A DNA stretch of 64,000 bases from Sphaerisporangium sp. TRM90804 (lineage in GTDB: Bacteria; Actinomycetota; Actinomycetes; Streptosporangiales; Streptosporangiaceae): positions 62,001 to 126,000 of the forward strand of contig NZ_JARWAC010000006.1 of assembly GCF_029846175.1 (NCBI RefSeq), read 5' to 3'. This document shows positions 63,077-64,000 of the stretch, one piece after another. The position numbers were made by a program, and so were the translations under genes. The first letter of the stretch is position 1; each line of letters opens with the position of its first letter. The notes beneath the pieces were generated by a model that was given only the letters and a program-made list of their open reading frames with translations, was not told where the DNA came from and did no database searches.

Positions 63077-63742
63077 TCAGCCGTCCAGCGGGCGGCGCAG
63101 CAGCCACAGGGCGGCGCGGCGCAGCAGCGTGCGGTGGGCGGGGCTGTCGTAGGAGCGCGTGTCGTGGCCGAGCGCGTCGTAGACGAGCCTGCCCTGCCCC
63201 GCCGGCCGCGCCCACACCAGCGGCTGCCCGAGCGAGGACGCCAGCGGCTGGACGCCCGTGAGCACGTCGAGGTCGCTGTACACCTCGTCCACCAGCTCGA
63301 AGTCCGCCAGGCCGTCCACGATCGGATGCCCGCCGTGGACCTTGACCTCGGCCGGGCCGAGCGGCGGGTGGCCGGAGACGCCCCACCTCCAGGAGGCGCC
63401 GAGCGTCCGCGCCCAGCCGTCCCAGTCGTCGAAGCAGATGGACGCGGCGTGCACGGCCAGCATCCCGCCGCCCCGGGCGAGGTGGCGCCGCAGGGTGTCA
63501 CGGCCCTCCGGCGGCAGCCGGAACGGCGCGCCTCCCTCGCCCGCCGACCAGCCGCCGTCGTTCCAGCACCGCAGCGCGTTCACGGTGATCAGGTCGAACT
63601 CGGCGCCGGCGGTGAGGGCTCCGGCGATGTCCTCGGTGACGGTGGACTCCACGCCCACCTCGGACAGCACGCCGGCGAGCGCCGCGGACGTCGCGGGGAA
63701 GTCGTGCGCGACTCCCCCGGAAAGGATCAGGTTCGTCGCCAC
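63077..63742 (-). CDS. ThuA-like family protein
   Basis: The 221-residue protein fits the ThuA-like (trehalose-utilisation-type, glutamine-amidotransferase-like fold) family: LITVNALRCWN, GGGMLAVHAASICFDDW and the C-terminal GRLVYDALGHDTRSY. Some relatives act in sugar catabolism but catalytic residues are not clear and function is unknown. GTG start with GAGGTG upstream. It converges with the MerR gene and diverges from a serine hydrolase gene. Confidence 0.82.
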   Translation of the reverse strand: MATNLILSGGVAHDFPATSAALAGVLSEVGVESTVTEDIAGALTAGAEFDLITVNALRCWNDGGWSAGEGGAPFRLPPEGRDTLRRHLARGGGMLAVHAASICFDDWDGWARTLGASWRWGVSGHPPLGPAEVKVHGGHPIVDGLADFELVDEVYSDLDVLTGVQPLASSLGQPLVWARPAGQGRLVYDALGHDTRSYDSPAHRTLLRRAALWLLRRPLDG

Positions 63743-63891
63743 GGGGACACCTCATCACAAGCGCGCCCGTTTCCGCCACCGGACGTGCTCCATGACCGGT
63801 CGCATGGCGGATGGGCCCTCTGTGGTGCATCGTCGGCGATTGTTAGGCTCTCCGAGGCCGACCAGCGCCGCTCCTTCCCACGGAGGTCTCC

Positions 63892-64000
63892 ATGACGGCT
63901 CAGGGTGTGTGCGACCCCCGGTTCACCCGGGTCCGCGAGGTGTTCGAGGGCCATTTCGCCCAGGGCCTGGAGCTCGGCGCGGCGTTCACCGTCCACCTCG
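63892..64000 (+). CDS. Serine hydrolase (beta-lactamase/esterase family), 5' end
   Basis: The visible 36 codons begin MTAQGVCDPRFTRVREVFEGHF and end within AAFTVHL, which resembles the N-terminus of actinomycete beta-lactamase-fold serine hydrolases (EstB-type esterases). The active-site SxxK lies beyond the window edge. ATG follows CACGGAGG; a TAGGCT -10 candidate lies about 45 bp upstream. Confidence 0.6.
   Translation, partial: MTAQGVCDPRFTRVREVFEGHFAQGLELGAAFTVHL

Overview
The window looks like a chromosome segment of a high-GC actinomycete. GTG and TTG starts are common, 4-bp ATGA/GTGA overlaps are frequent, and the core gene orders ftsK-rodZ-like-rimO-pgsA-cinA and rimP-nusA-ylxR-infB-DUF503-rbfA-nrnA-truB-ribF-rpsO-pnp-M16-dapB are typical of actinomycetes. 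The DUF574 methyltransferase, DUF4439 pair and KstR2-like regulator fit a Streptosporangiales-type organism (Nonomuraea/Streptosporangium relatives). That placement is inference from gene content; no rRNA, tRNA or CRISPR array was seen.

Layout. (1) 1-5547, minus strand: cinA (5' end only), pgsA, rimO, a RodZ-like HTH membrane protein and ftsK. (2) 5666-19632: a sugar-acid (pectin/galacturonate) catabolic island with a sodium:solute symporter, a 4-OT-type tautomerase, KDG kinase, kduI-kduD with an IclR regulator, an enolase-superfamily enzyme with uronate dehydrogenase and a second IclR regulator, an ABC sugar importer lacking its ATPase, 5-keto-4-deoxyglucarate dehydratase and a secreted pectate lyase. 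Three promoter regions in the island share one operator-like sequence (CCRTTACAT...). (3) 19716-28676: DUF402 protein, RNase J, dapA, a GntR regulator, an acetyltransferase, menA, dapB and an M16 protease. (4) 28673-41224, minus strand: the pnp to rimP translation/RNA cluster. (5) 41411-48267: two DUF4439 ferritin-like proteins, DUF4236, proS, a ferredoxin-NADP reductase, a DUF6986/CutC pair. (6) 48395-64000, accessory: GNAT; a GntR regulator diverging from a small unknown protein with mirror-image operators and tandem terminators; flavin reductase; SDR; secreted M14 carboxypeptidase; a PIN-domain remnant; ATP-grasp protein; Cys-rich secreted protein; NagZ-like GH3 behind a perfect 21-bp palindrome; a thiolase lacking both catalytic cysteines beside a KstR2-like regulator and its predicted operator; AlkD-like protein; DUF574 methyltransferase; MerR regulator; ThuA-like protein; and the start of a serine hydrolase.

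How the parts fit. Secreted pectate lyase would release unsaturated galacturonides. The ABC system and symporter would import sugars. KduI, KduD and KdgK would handle the isomerase route to KDPG, while Udh, the enolase-superfamily enzyme and KdgD would handle oxidised galacturonate to 2-oxoglutarate semialdehyde. Each enzyme branch ends in its own IclR gene. The island separates ftsK from rnj-dapA, genes that are usually close together in actinomycetes, which suggests insertion into a conserved neighbourhood. Many genes have a TANNNT hexamer 6-9 nt before the start codon and no Shine-Dalgarno, so leaderless transcription appears common.
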